This document shows, one piece after another, positions 10,926-21,723 of a stretch of 64,000 bases of DNA. Position 1 is the first letter of the stretch; each line of letters opens with the position of its first letter. Where the stretch lies: contig CM057826.1 in the NCBI GenBank assembly GCA_030068075.1, positions 113,484,746-113,548,745 on the forward strand, written 5' to 3'. The translations under genes were made by a program, and so were the position numbers. The stretch comes from Paguma larvata (taxonomy: Eukaryota > Chordata > Mammalia > Carnivora > Viverridae). Under the pieces are notes generated by a model, which was given only the letters and a program-made list of their open reading frames with translations, did not search any database and was not told where the DNA came from.

Positions 10926-13088
10926 ATTAAAAAATGACCCAGGGTGACTGAATGGATTAACAACAAACAAACAAACAAAAACACAAGACCAATCTATATG
11001 CTTCCTGCAAGAGACTCACTACAGACATAAAGACACATATAGGCCGAAAGTGAAGGCTGAAAGTGAAGGAGAAAGACACATATAGGCTCAATGGAAATGG
11101 AAGCCGGAAAAAATGCTGGGAGCAAGATGTTTATGAGACAAACTAGACTTTAAAACACAAATAGTAATAAGAGACAAAGAAGAACATTACTGAATGATAA
11201 AGGGATCAATCCAACAAGAGGATACAATAACTGTAAATATCTATGAACCCAACACAGAAGCAATGAAATCCAAAAGGCAAATATTAACAAACACAAAGGG
11301 AGAAATTGGCAGTAATACGATAATAGAAGGGGACTTGAACACTTCACTTACATTAGGAAAGAAAATCAATAAGGAAACTGGCTTTGAATGAATGACACAT
11401 GAGACTAGGCAGAATTAACAGATATATGCAGAACATTCCATTCCAAAACTGCACAATATGTAACTTTTCAAGTGCACCTGGAACATTCTCCAAGACAGAT
11501 CACATGTTAGGTCACAAATCACTATAATAAGTTTTGAAATCGTACCAAGCATCTTGTCCAACCACAACAATATGAAAGAAGAAAATCTAAAATAACAGGC
11601 TACTAAATCATCAACGGAACAACAACAACAAAAATAATCAAAGAGGAATTCTAAAAATAATGGGGTCAATGAAAACAGAAACCCAATAGTTCACAATCTT
11701 TGGGACACAGTGAAAGCTGTTCTAAAAGGGAAGTTTATAACAATACATTCCTACATCAACAAACAAGAAAAATCCCAATATAACCTTACTTCAAAAGAAC
11801 TAGAAAAAGAAGAATAACAAAAAGAAGCTCAAAGTGAGTAGAAAGAATAAAATAAGAAAGATCAGACTGGAAATAAGTACAGACAAAACAAAAATACAGA
11901 AAGATCAATGAAACTAAGAGCTGGTTCTTTGAAAAGATAACAAAATTGATAAGCCTTTATCAAGACTCATCAAGAAAAAGAAGATTGAAATAAATACATT
12001 CAGAAATAAAAGAGAAGTTATAACTGACACCAAATAAATATAAATAATTATAAGGGGATACTATGAAAACTTACATGCTCACAAATTAGGCAACATAGAA
12101 GAAATAGATAAATACTTAGAAACGAGCAATCTTCCAAGAATGATTAGGAAGAAATAGAAAATTTGAATAGATCAATACAATTACTACTAACAAAACTGAA
12201 TCCGGTAACCAAAAAACTTTCAACATACAGAAGTCCAGGAAGAGATAACTTTACTAGTGAATCCTAAAACAGCTAAAGAAAAATTTAACCTATCATCAAA
12301 TTATTCTGTTAAGGGGAAGACATTCTTACAAATTTATTCTTCAAGGCCACCATTACCCTCATTCAAATCCTGACAAAGACACTACAAAAAACAAACAAAC
12401 AAACAAAACAAAAACAAACAAAAAACACTACAATTACAGGTCAATGGCCCTGATAAACATAGATGCAAGAATTCTCCATGAAATATTAGTAAATCAATTT
12501 CATCAATACTTTAAAAGGATCACTTACCACCATTAAATGGGATTTATTCCAGGAATGCAAAAAAGGTTCAAAATCCACAAATCAATCAAAACAATATATC
12601 ACATTAAAAAAAAAAGATAACTAGTATGATCATTGCAATAGATGTTTTTATAAAATTTAGCATTCAGCTTGGTAATAATTTTCATTATGTTTAAAGGAGA
12701 CATACCTCAACATAATATAGGTCATATATGCCAAACCCACAGCCTACATCATACTCAGTGATGAAAAGCAAGCTTTTCTTTTAAGATCAGTAACAAGACA
12801 AGAATGTCCACTTTTATTCAACTGAACATCTTAGACACAGCAATCATATAAGAAAAAGAAATAGAAAGCATCCAAATCAGTAAGAAAGAAAGTAAATTGT
12901 CACTATCTGCAGATGACATGAACCTATACTAGAAAACCCTACAGACTCCACTAAAAAACCACTAGAACAAAGGAATTCAATAAAGGTGCAGGATACAAAA
13001 TACACAAAAATATGTAGAGTTTGTATACACTAGCAACAAAGTAGCAGGAAGAGAAATTAAGAAACAAATGGTATTATTTATAATATCC
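10926..13088 (+). pseudogene. L1 ORF2 remnant (endonuclease to reverse transcriptase)
   Basis: The DNA follows L1 ORF2 from the endonuclease region through the palm of the reverse transcriptase. At 12897-12920 it encodes L-S-L-S-A-D-D-M, the catalytic F-A-D-D-M box with Phe changed to Ser, and an in-frame stop follows at 12930-12932. Frameshifts are frequent. After about 13088 the sequence jumps to the L1 3' end, so the C-terminal part is deleted. No activity is possible. Confidence 0.8.
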
Positions 13089-13640
13089 AAGATTCAACGG
13101 ATGAATGAATAAAGAAGATATGGTACACACACAGTTGCACGTGTAATGGAATATTAATCAGCCATTAAAAAAATGAAATCTTGCCTTTCGATACAATGTG
13201 AGTGGAAGTAGAGTGGGTTTTGCTTGGTGAAATATATGAGACAGAGAAACAAATACTGTAAGATTTCACTTACATGTGAAATCTAAAAAACAAAACGAAC
13301 AAACAACCCAAACAGAAACAGACTTATAAATACATAGAAGAAACTGGTACTTGCCGAGGGGAGGGGGAATGGGGGTTGGGCAAAATAAGTGAAGGGGATT
13401 AAGAAGTATAAACCTCTGGCTATAAAATAAATCATGGTTTTAAAAGTATACCATAAGGAATAGAGCCAATAATATTGTATTATCTTCGTATGGTAACAGG
13501 TGGTAACAACATTTATTGTGGTGAGCACTTCATAATGTATACAGTTGTCAAGACACTGTTTGTACACCTGAAACTAGTATAAAATTGTGAGTCAACAATA
13601 CTGCAATAAAAAAATAATAATAATAAATAAAATTAAACCT
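13089..13640 (+). mobile_element. L1 3' end following the ORF2 deletion
   Basis: Landmarks 'atgaatgaataaagaagata', 'aatggaatattaatcagcca', 'tacttgccgaggggaggg' and 'gtacacctgaaactagtata' are in L1 3' order, ending in an AAT/AAAT-rich tail. It continues the L1 above after loss of the intervening ORF2 sequence. Confidence 0.85.
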
Positions 13641-13744
13641 TTGTGGCTTCTTACTGGCTAACAAAAGCAAAATAAAATAAGTTAAATAAAAATAAATTAA
13701 GATAAAATACAATTAAATTAACTTCTTAGAATTTTCTCTACCTT

Positions 13745-13956
13745 TTTAAAAATTATTTTTAACATTTACTTTTGAGAAACAGAGACAGAGCATGAGTGGG
13801 GGAGGAGCAGAGAGAGAGACACACGCAGAATCCGAAGCGGGCTTCAGGCTCCCAAGTTGTCAGCACAGGGCCCAATGAAGGGCTTGAATCCAGCAATCAG
13901 GAAATCATGACCTAAGCCAGTCTGATGCTTAACTGACTGAGCTACCCAGGTGCCCC
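13745..13956 (-). mobile_element. SINEC, full length
   Basis: Reversed copy: poly(T) and 'atttacttttgaga' on the left, and 'gagctacccaggtgcccc' (the inverted SINE head) on the right. 'aattttctcta' and 'aattctctcta' on the two sides are an imperfect target duplication. Confidence 0.95.
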
Positions 13957-14140
13957 AAATTCTCTCTATTCCTGCAAACTGCTCTACCCACAGTAAATCA
14001 GCTGAAGTTCCAAAATATTGCAGCTACATCCTATCTTTCTTTTTCTCATGCCCATATTCCATTTGTCAGCAAAAAGTGATAGCTTTACCTTCAAAATATA
14101 TCTAGAATCTGATCAATTCTTATTGCTTCCACTGACCCAG
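13957..14140 (+). mobile_element. L2 LINE fragment, left part
   Basis: 'tttaccttcaaaatatatct' followed by 'agaatctgatcaattcttat' matches the L2 order. The fragment continues at 14466 on the other side of an inserted LTR. Confidence 0.7.
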
Positions 14141-14460
14141 TGTCTTAGTCCATTTGAGCTGCTATAACAAAATACCACAGACTGGGAAGCTTATAAATAA
14201 CAGACATTTATTCTTTATACTTCTGGAAGCTAGAAGTCTGAGCTGAGAGCACCAAGACAGGTGAGGTCTGCACACTCCTCACTGTACCTTCACAAGGGGC
14301 CAGAGAGCTCTCTGCATCTCGTGTGTAATAATCCCATTCATGGGAGGTCTATCCTCACGACCCACTCACGTGCCAGGGGCCCCTGCTTGCAACACCATTA
14401 CATGAGGTATCAGGATGCAAACGCGGATTTTACGGCAACACCAACATCCAGACTACAGCA
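14141..14460 (-). mobile_element. MaLR-type solo LTR
   Basis: This is the same LTR group as 6321-6685 but inverted: 'tgtcttagtccatttgagct' at its left edge and 'aacaccaacatccagacta' near its right. A perfect 5-bp duplication, 'cccag', lies at 14136-14140 and 14461-14465. It splits an L2 copy. The 77-residue frame at 14261-14494 is LTR sequence. Confidence 0.85.
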
Positions 14461-14465
14461 CCCAG

Positions 14466-14560
14466 GGTCAAGCCACCTTCCTTTGTTGCCTTAGTTACTT
14501 CAGTAGCCTCCTCACTGTTCTAGACTGCTGCTTTGTGCAATGAGCTCAAGACAACTATAG
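14466..14560 (+). mobile_element. L2 LINE fragment, right part
   Basis: 'gtcaagccaccttcc' then 'cagtagcctcctcactgttc' resume the L2 order broken by the LTR at 14141-14460. Confidence 0.65.
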
Positions 14561-14659
14561 AGACGCCAGTATTCAAAAATATGTGAAAGCAAGTTTGCAG
14601 ACTTAATAAAATGTCCCGTGCCAATATGTTTTATATAAATCAGACATAACTATTGTTAA

Positions 14660-14981
14660 GTTTAAGAGAGTTTTTTTATTGATGTAACAAATTCCCACAA
14701 ACGTTGCGACTTACACAACACTAATTTATTTGCTGACAATTCTGTTGGTTCAGAAATCTAACTAACAGAGTTCTCAAAGGACTTCAATCAAGGTGTTGGC
14801 GACATTGTATTCCTTTCTGGAGGCTTGAAGGGAAGATCTGTTTCTGGCCCTTTTCCAGATTCTAGAGGTATTCCTCATTCCCTGGTCTGTGGCTCCCTTC
14901 CTGTATCTTCAAAGCTAGCGTTGTTGAGTCCATTCTTCCACATATTCCGTTAATTTCCACATCCATTTCCTTTCTCTACTT
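14660..14981 (-). mobile_element. MaLR (MLT1-like) LTR, left part
   Basis: 'gatgtaacaaattcccacaa', 'gacaattctgttggttcaga' and 'caatcaaggtgttggcgaca' are in the order of an inverted MLT1-type LTR. The element is split by the SINE at 14982-15200 and resumes at 15201. Confidence 0.7.
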
Positions 14982-15200
14982 AAGTTTTTTTTTCTTTTTA
15001 ATGTTTATTCATTTTTGAGAGACAGAGAGAGACACAGAGTGTGAGCGAAGGAGGGTCACAGGGAGACACAGGATCCAACACGGTTTCCAGGCTCTGAACT
15101 GTCAGCACAGGGCCCTACGCGGGGCTCGAGCCCACAAACCGCGAGTTCATGACCTGAGCCGAAGTCGAGGCTTAAGCGACTGAGCCCCCCAGGTACCCCT
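14982..15200 (-). mobile_element. SINEC inserted in an MLT1-like LTR
   Basis: Reversed full-length copy, T-rich on the left and 'gactgagccccccaggtac' on the right. 'cctttctctactt' (14969-14981) and 'cctttccctactt' (15201-15213) are a 13-bp target duplication with one mismatch. Confidence 0.96.
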
Positions 15201-15280
15201 CCTTTCCCTACTTTCAAGGACCCTAGTGATTACACTGGGCTAACTGAGGGAATTCAGGAAAAATTCCTTCTTATTTGATT
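15201..15280 (-). mobile_element. MaLR (MLT1-like) LTR, right part
   Basis: 'ggaccctagtgattacactg' and the following bases continue the inverted MLT1-type order after the SINE. Confidence 0.55.
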
Positions 15281-15734
15281 AGAAATCTTTACTCCATATG
15301 CATTCTTAATTCCTCTTTGCCACCTTTCCAGTTTCTGAAGATCAGGACATGGATACCTTTGGTGGTGGTGAGCGTTTTTCTCACTATCACTCTAATCAGA
15401 GCTCTTCCTAGTCTAGTGCTAAAATTATGATCCTTATTGCTTAGCTCCTCCAACTTAACTAGAGCAAACATTTCACATTATATATTTACAACCTAAAACA
15501 ACAAAGGAGAACAATTTATCATAAATGAAATACTGAAGTTTAAGCCAAAGAGTCTTTCGTGGGAACATCTCTTCATTAAAAAAAATCAAGTCAAAGGAAA
15601 AAACATCCTATTTTGACACAGAATTGGTTCCAAAACCAAATTTTCAGGACAGTGTTCATGAAAATCAAGTAACATTTCAACTTATTTCTTCTTTGGTCAC
15701 TTCATCTTCTCTACAAATTCATTTCTTTGAGATA

Positions 15735-15935
15735 ATAGTTAATAACAATCATCGGGTGAGGGTTTGCTTCATGCTGAGCTCAGTTCTAAGTATTTTATCA
15801 CATGATTCATTTAAGTTCACACAGCATTTTGAGAGAGATGTTATTACCTTCTTACAGACAATGTATTTGAGGCCCAGACTGATTTGTCTGCCCCAATAAG
15901 AGAAAGAGTGGGCATTTGAGTTGAAGCAAGAAAGA
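15735..15935 (-). mobile_element. MIR SINE remnant
   Basis: 'tcagttctaagtattttatc', 'cacatgattcatttaagttc' and 'ttacagacaatgtatttgag' follow the inverted MIR order. The open frames on both strands here are by-products. Confidence 0.7.
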
Positions 15936-18357
15936 CCATAGAGGCATAGATTACTTTCCATGGGGAATCCAGAGAGACGGTAGCAAAAATACCACGATCC
16001 CATCACTTTCTGTCATTTTTGTCAATGATCGGGCAAAAGATAACAATTATGCTGATTAAACTTTTTTTTTTCTTTTTTGTTAAGGGCCTCTTCTGCCCTG
16101 GAGAGCCCTCCGTCATAAACAAGAAGTTTGGAGAAAGCCAATTTCCAGTGGGCATTTTCACTAGGGTCCTCATTTGGAGAGAGTACCCAATTCCAGGGAT
16201 ATTTTTGCCAGCAATAAATTCATTTTAACCGGAAAAGTTACAGAGGATTATCTTAAGTGTCTGCAGAGCGGAAATGACAAGTCAGAGGAACCATCCGTTA
16301 CTAACGTTCACTGGTAATTGGATACAAAGTGCTGACCCTAAAAGATCGTGTTCCAATAATGCAATTATTTGCCAAAAATCTTAATAAAAAGCACATTTTT
16401 TCTCCTCACGCTTCTCAGAGGCAAACCACTTGAAAAATCTCAACCAAAGACAAACGCAAAGGTTGAGAATACTCGAGGTTCTGGTTACATACCTGCACTC
16501 TGATCTGAGGCTAAGAAGACGAATATAAACGGTGCTGTCAGGACCACAACATTGCTAAATATGACACCATAAATCATCTCCATTAGTAAATGTAGTGTCA
16601 GGTTCCCATATATTTCAGACTATTTTAAACTCACACTTCATTATTTCATGATATGCCTGAATGAATCCTGGTGGTTTGATACTGCAAGTAGGTCAGCAGT
16701 CAAGTCGACTTGTCTTTACCTGTTGAACTCCCAGAGGGTCCTGGAGGCTGCACTTCCGGTGACAGACTGGATCACCTTACCTGTCCCCCAGCTGCGAGAT
16801 TGATGGGACCCCTTGTCTTCTGCAGAAAACTGATTTTATCTTTCCCCCGACTGGGGAGCGTAGGATAGGTGAAGTCAGCCCAGGATAGCATGACCTTTCA
16901 CTTCAAAAGTCTGTTCCTTCTTTAAAGACCCTAACTTGCAATACCAAGTTTCCTTGCCTTTCAAGCTTAAAGGTTGAAATGTATCAGAGGATCTTAAACA
17001 TCAACGGCTTCTGGAGCCTTTAAATCCCTAGAAATTGCATAAAATTTTATGCGTGTAAAGGCAGAAATATGCATTCTTTTAGAAAGATGAATTTATCAGA
17101 TTTAAAACAAAACGAAAAAAAAAACCACAAAATTCTCATGGTTACTGATGGGTACTGATGCTTGTTCTCTGTCAGAAGTTATTTGGAACAAAGCTAGATT
17201 TAAATGAACAAACAAACCAACAAACAGAAAAGGCAAATAGTTAAATTAGGTGCTTGTGATTGGCAGTTAAAGAAAAAGAAATCCTCCAATCCACATGGTA
17301 TTGTGAAAGGAATAGGACTGCCCAACAGTTTCTGCTGTCAGACACCAGAGAAAAGTACCACCTCCAAAAGCTTACCATAATTAATCATAGCAGATTCTTT
17401 CCTTCTCTACAATTTTCTCTTATGTAAGGATATCAGTGAAAATAGAGCAAGATAAGAGCTACCATCAGGCTAAACACAGAATGCTTCAAGCAATTACAAG
17501 AAGCACCTAACCTACTTTAAGGAATGGATGGATGCAGGAAGCCTTTTAAAGGAGGTGAAATCATAAGTTTAATGCTCAACTCTAAGGTCAGAATTAGCTA
17601 GGCAAAGACCAGATGTTGGCATGAGGAAGGAAAGAACATTTCTTGACAAGAAGAAGAGGATATTCAAAAGCCCAGGGACTGGACAAAACATGGAATCCTT
17701 AAAAAAAGTGAAAGAAGTTCCAAAGGCTGCAAATTAAAATGAGAGGTCTCATGTCTTCTAGGATCACATGGTCCAAGTAGCCTGTTTGTAGTCGCCAGTG
17801 AATTTCCAGATCAATTTCCTTTATACTACATATTGCCATTTGAAATTACCTTTATTCGGTCTTCTGCTGATGAACAGAATATAGGGCCGAGAGTCACGTC
17901 ACAGTGAAGGTGTTGTCAATGACTTGGAGCCTTCATATAATGCTGGCACTGCCAGGGCCTCTGAAGGTAAGATAATGCGGGAGCCATTTTATGAAATGGA
18001 TTCAGTTTGCCGAAGATTTCTTCTTTAGTTTGCAATTTTGAAAAGTTAAAGAAGAATGAAATTCTAGACCCTGAGGAGACAGCATTATCTCTGAGGTAAC
18101 ACACTTTCCAACGATGAGGCTTTGTAAGGGCAAGAGATTTAGGGGGGACTGCTTGAAGGAGGTAGAGCTCTGTCCTTCTCTGCCATCCTCACCAAGCTTG
18201 CACTGATGCAATTATATACTGCCTTGCTGAGTACAAGAATCAAAGTGGCCCAAAACGTGCCAACAAATGAACAAAATCTTTCTGCCAGAAAGTAAAATAC
18301 TGGTTTTTAAAACTCAACACTCAGGGAAAGGCTTCCAGATTTTATGCCTTCAGTTTA
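15936..18357. other. repeat-poor unique sequence
   Basis: I recognise no transposable element in this 2.4 kb and no coding region. 16240-16560 has the look of a conserved non-coding element, with mixed composition and homeodomain-type ATTA cores. 16640-16960 contains a more GC-rich stretch. Short frames at 17916-18211 are within chance length. Confidence 0.5.
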
Positions 18358-18373
18358 AGAAAGTCAGCTTATG

Positions 18374-18594
18374 GGCGCCTGGGTGGCTCAGTCGGTTGGG
18401 TGTCTGACTTTGGCTCAGGTCATGATCTCACCGTTCCCGAGTTTGAGCCCCGCGTCGGGCTCTGCGCTGACAGCTCAGAGCCTGGAGCCTGTTTCAGATT
18501 CTGTGTCTCCCTCTCTGTGCCCCTCCCCTGCTCATGCTCTGTCTGTCTGTCTCTCTCTCTCAAAAATAAATATTAAAAAAAAAATTAAAAAAAA
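18374..18594 (+). mobile_element. SINEC, full length, felid type
   Basis: Head 'gggcgcctgggtggctcag', a near-consensus body with 'ctgacagctcagagcctgga', and an A-rich tail. Target duplications 'agaaagtcagcttatg' (18358-18373) and 'agaaagtcattttatg' (18595-18610) flank it. Confidence 0.97.
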
Positions 18595-18669
18595 AGAAAG
18601 TCATTTTATGTTTCCTTAATTCTATCCCAGACTGAGTTACTCTTCCCAACTCTTTTCTAGGAGAAAACA

Positions 18670-18988
18670 ATGACAAATACATATATCTGACAAAGGGCTG
18701 CCATGTGAGTTTTATAAACAGCTCTTACACCTCAAAGATAAACAAGCCAATTGAAAACACGGACAGAAGATTTGGACGCCCAAGGCAAGACATATATGAA
18801 TGTACACTAAGCACATGGGAGGATGCTCGCCATCATTAGTTGGAAGGGGAATGCAAATTAAAACCACAAAGAGAAAGCACAGCACACCATTAGAGTAAAC
18901 TACGGCAGTGATAACAAACGATAATATCAAGACGAAGGTATGGAGCAACTGAAACTCTCCTACATTGCTAGTAGGAACGTTAAATGGT
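18670..18988 (+). mobile_element. old L1 3' region, left part
   Basis: 'gcacatgggaggatgctcgc', 'aatgcaaattaaaaccacaa' and 'attgctagtaggaacgttaa' follow the late ORF2 order of L1. The copy is strongly diverged and is split by the SINE at 18989-19231. Confidence 0.75.
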
Positions 18989-19115
18989 CTGGGAGCCTGT
19001 GCGGCTCAGTCTGTTAAGCCTCTGACTCTTGATTTCAGCTCAGGTCACGATCTCATGATTCGTGGAATCGAGCCTTGCATCAGGTTCTGCACTGACACTG
19101 TAGAGCCTGCTTGGG

Positions 19116-19163
<48 letters not shown>

Positions 19164-19231
19164 CCTCCCCTGTGCGCACACACTCTCTCTCTCAAAATAA
19201 TAAATGAGAGAAATTTAAAAAGATAAAGAAA
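18989..19231 (+). mobile_element. SINEC, variant body, with (CT)n expansion
   Basis: The body differs from the main felid type: 'ctcttgatttcagctcagg' and 'ctgcactgacactgtagagc'. A (CT)n run of about 40 bp spans 19119-19160. Similar flanks, 'gaacgttaaatggtc' and 'gaaatgtaaaatggtc', are the target duplication. It sits inside an old L1. Confidence 0.93.
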
Positions 19232-19485
19232 GAAATGTAAAATGGTCCAATCACTTAGGAAACAATTTGGCAGTTTCTTACAAAGGAAAATATGTACTTT
19301 TCATACAAGCCACTACTCCAATACTTGGCATTTACACAAGAGAAATGCAAATGTACCTCTACAGAAAGGCTTGTACAAAAATGTTCATATCTTGGTGAAC
19401 AGTTTGCAACAATAACAAAATAGTTAAAGGTGTTCTTGATGACAAAGCAATCTTTTAGTAAAGACATATAATACATAGGGAAGTT
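19232..19485 (+). mobile_element. old L1 3' region, right part
   Basis: 'gaaacaatttggcagtttct', 'aatgcaaatgtacctctaca' and 'aaaatgttcatatcttggtg' continue the L1 order after the SINE. The 123-residue minus-strand frame at 19255-19626 runs across this relic and is not a gene. Confidence 0.7.
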
Positions 19486-19502
19486 AGCTTCGTGGATATT
19501 TG

Positions 19503-19542
19503 GAAGGCAGCTATGCTCACCACTATACCACCAATGCTGCAC
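19503..19542 (-). pseudogene. tRNA-Gly(UCC) 5'-half retropseudogene
   Basis: On the minus strand, 'gcattggtggtatagtgg' followed by 'tgagcatagctgccttc' equals the 5' half of tRNA-Gly(UCC), from the acceptor stem through the D arm into the anticodon loop, with one G-to-A change at a CpG. It stops in the anticodon loop; the T arm and 3' half are absent. 17-bp direct repeats with one mismatch flank it (19486-19502 and 19543-19559). There is no poly(A) tail. Five extra bases precede the mature tRNA start. It fits a tailless retropseudogene of a cleaved tRNA and cannot make a tRNA. Confidence 0.85.
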
Positions 19543-19704
19543 AGCTTTGTGGATATTTGAGACAAGGATATTCAACACAGAGGAAATAGCTGGGGCAGCG
19601 ATCTTAGACGGAAATGTGTGCAGCAAGTCTGAAGGATACCAAGAAGTCCAAAGTGACAGCAGTCTGAGATTGGTTCAGGAAAGCAATACCATGGGGAAGA
19701 AAAA

Positions 19705-19910
19705 GGGGAGTGTCTTGGTGGCTCAGCTGGTTAAACTTTCAACTTTATCTCAGGTCATGATTTCATGGTTCATAGGTTTGAGCCCAGCATCAGGGTCTAT
19801 GCTGACAGCTCGGAGCCTGGAGCCTGCTTCAAATTCTGTGTCTCTCTCTCTCTCTGCCCTTCTCCTGCTTGTGCTCTGTCTCTGTTTCAAAAATAAACAT
19901 TAAAAAAAAA
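19705..19910 (+). mobile_element. SINEC, full length
   Basis: Diverged head 'ggggagtgtcttggtggctc', then 'ggtcatgatttcatggttca', 'gctgacagctcggagcctgg' and a poly(A) tail near 19898-19910. The tail of the 118-residue frame at 19547-19903 is SINE translation. Confidence 0.94.
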
Positions 19911-19929
19911 TGAATTATGTGGGAATGAG

Positions 19930-20480
19930 ACCACATAGAGTCTTTCAGGTCATTTCATTTTACTCTGTAAAACTGGAAGTTATTAGAAAATTTTAAGCAC
20001 AGTAGTTACACAAGCTGACTTCTAGCTTAGCAGTGTAACTGTAGATGGTGTGTTGAATATAGACTATAAGAGACAAAAATAGAAGCAAGTAGGCCAATTA
20101 GAAGCCTATAGAAATAATCTGTTGGGGGGGGAGAATGACTGTGTGGAGAAGTAGATGTTTTGTGGATGTACTCTGAAGGTGGAGTAAGTAGGATTTTCTG
20201 GTGGTTTGGATGTTGGGTATGGGAGGCAAAAAAGGAGTCAAGATTCATCAAGTAGTTTGGTTGGAGCCACTGGAGGCAACTAAGATGTGGCAGACTGTGG
20301 GGGGAGTGGATCTAAAGGGGATGATGAAGACTTCAGTTTGGAATGCATTCAGTTTGACAGTTACAACTATTCAACCATATGTAGAAGATGAGGAATTGGG
20401 TACATGCATGCGAGGCTGAGGAGAAAGGTCTGGGACAGAGGTATAATTTTGACAGTGGCAATATTCCAAAAATATTGAAA
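19930..20480 (-). mobile_element. L2 LINE fragment
   Basis: On the plus strand, 'agttacacaagctgacttct', 'gatgaagacttcagtttgga', 'tgcattcagtttgaca' and 'ggctgaggagaaaggtctgg' follow the inverted L2 ORF2 and linker order. Short frames here are dead. Confidence 0.7.
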
Positions 20481-20723
20481 GTCAAGTGACAGGATAAGAA
20501 TCACTATGGGAGAGAATGTATACAGAAGAGGAGTAAAGGGAATGAAAGGAAAGATAGAGGAAGGTGAGACAAAGAAAAGGAAGAGAGGAGAAGGAAGAAG
20601 AAGGGAAAGCCTGATCCCAGATACTCAACATTTAAATGATTGGAAAAAGGAGAGAAACTTTCCCAGGAACTGAAAATAAAGTGCCAATGGAACAGGAAGT
20701 AAATCAAAAATATGCTATTCTCA

Positions 20724-20940
20724 TGGCACCTGGGTGGCTCAGTCAATTAAGCATCTGACTTCAGCTCAGGTCATGATCTCACTGCTCCTGAGTTCGAGTC
20801 CTGCTTCAAGGTCTGGGCTGACAGCTCACAGCCTGGAGCCTGGAGCGTGCTTTGGATTCTGTCTCTGTCTCACTGCCACACCCCTGCTCACTCTTTCTCT
20901 CTCTCTCTCAACTATAAATAAATATTAAAAAATTTAATAA
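20724..20940 (+). mobile_element. SINEC, full length
   Basis: Head 'ggcacctgggtggctcag', B box 'gagttcgagtcc', a partly duplicated 'gcctggagcctggagc', CT stretch and AAATAAATATT tail. Similar but imperfect flanks are seen. Confidence 0.95.
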
Positions 20941-21376
20941 AAATATTATGATGTTCTGAACACCAAAAGAAAATATGTTAAGAAGTTGAGTGCAATCAAA
21001 GATACCAAATACTCCTGATAAATAAGATGAGAATACAACTGTCCATTGTAGTTAGCGAGGTGTGGACCACTGGTTATCTTGGTAAGAGTAGCTTCAGTTG
21101 AATGGTGAGGATGAAAGCGCAATTAGAGTGAATTTAGGGAAAAACTGATGCAAGAAGTCAGAGACAGGTAGTATAAATGATCTTCTAGAAATTTTTCAAA
21201 GCCCAGGGAAACAGAAATAAGTTTTCATTTTTCAAAGTAATAAAAATAAAAACACATTTAGAAGCTGACGAAAAAAATGATGCAGAAACCGAAGGAGGAC
21301 AGTTTCTGGGACTGTGCCCTTGAGCAGGTGCCGGGGCTGGAGTCTGGCACATAGTGAAAGGATCGGCTTTAGAAAG
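20941..21376. other. old sequence, possibly L2-linked relic
   Basis: A stretch near 21045-21220 ('gtagcttcagttgaatggtg') resembles an old interspersed repeat that I cannot assign with confidence. No gene is seen. Confidence 0.4.
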
Positions 21377-21578
21377 AGGGGCTCCTGGGTGGCTCCACGG
21401 GTTATGCGTTCAACTCTTGATTTCTGCTCAGGTCATGATCTCACGGGGGTGAGATCAAGCCCCACGTTGGGCTCTGCACTCGGTGTGGAGCCTGCTTAGG
21501 AGTTTCTCTGTTTCTGCCCCTTTCCTGCTTGTGCTCTCTCTCTCTCTCACTCTTTCTCTCAAAAAATAAAATAAAAGG
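21377..21578 (+). mobile_element. SINEC of an older, pan-carnivore-like subfamily
   Basis: It has the head 'ggggctcctgggtggctcc' but lacks the 'gctgacagctcagagcc' block found in felid copies. In its place is 'actcggtgtggagcctgctt', closer to SINEs shared with dogs. CT stretch and A-rich tail are present. Confidence 0.88.
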
Positions 21579-21723
21579 AACATGGAGACATGTTCATTAA
21601 CAAGTAGAAGGTAGAATATGTGCGTGGATCCTACTATACAGGTGCATAAAAAATTTCCCTGAATTTATACATCCTGACTTAGAAATCATTTCAAAAGTTG
21701 TCCTGTACATTCACACTGTCTCT

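Larger units (their letters stand above)
9045..13640 (+). mobile_element. degenerate L1 LINE with 5'UTR, partial ORF1, ORF2 and 3' end
   Basis: The parts lie in L1 order: GC-rich 5'UTR (9045-9904), ORF1-type sequence (9905-10258), endonuclease and reverse-transcriptase ORF2 sequence (10567-10587 and 10926-13088) and a 3' end (13089-13640). Most of the rest of ORF1 and the ORF2 C-terminal region are missing. A SINE (10267-10566) and another L1 3' fragment (10588-10925) sit inside. Many stop codons make it inactive. Confidence 0.85.
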
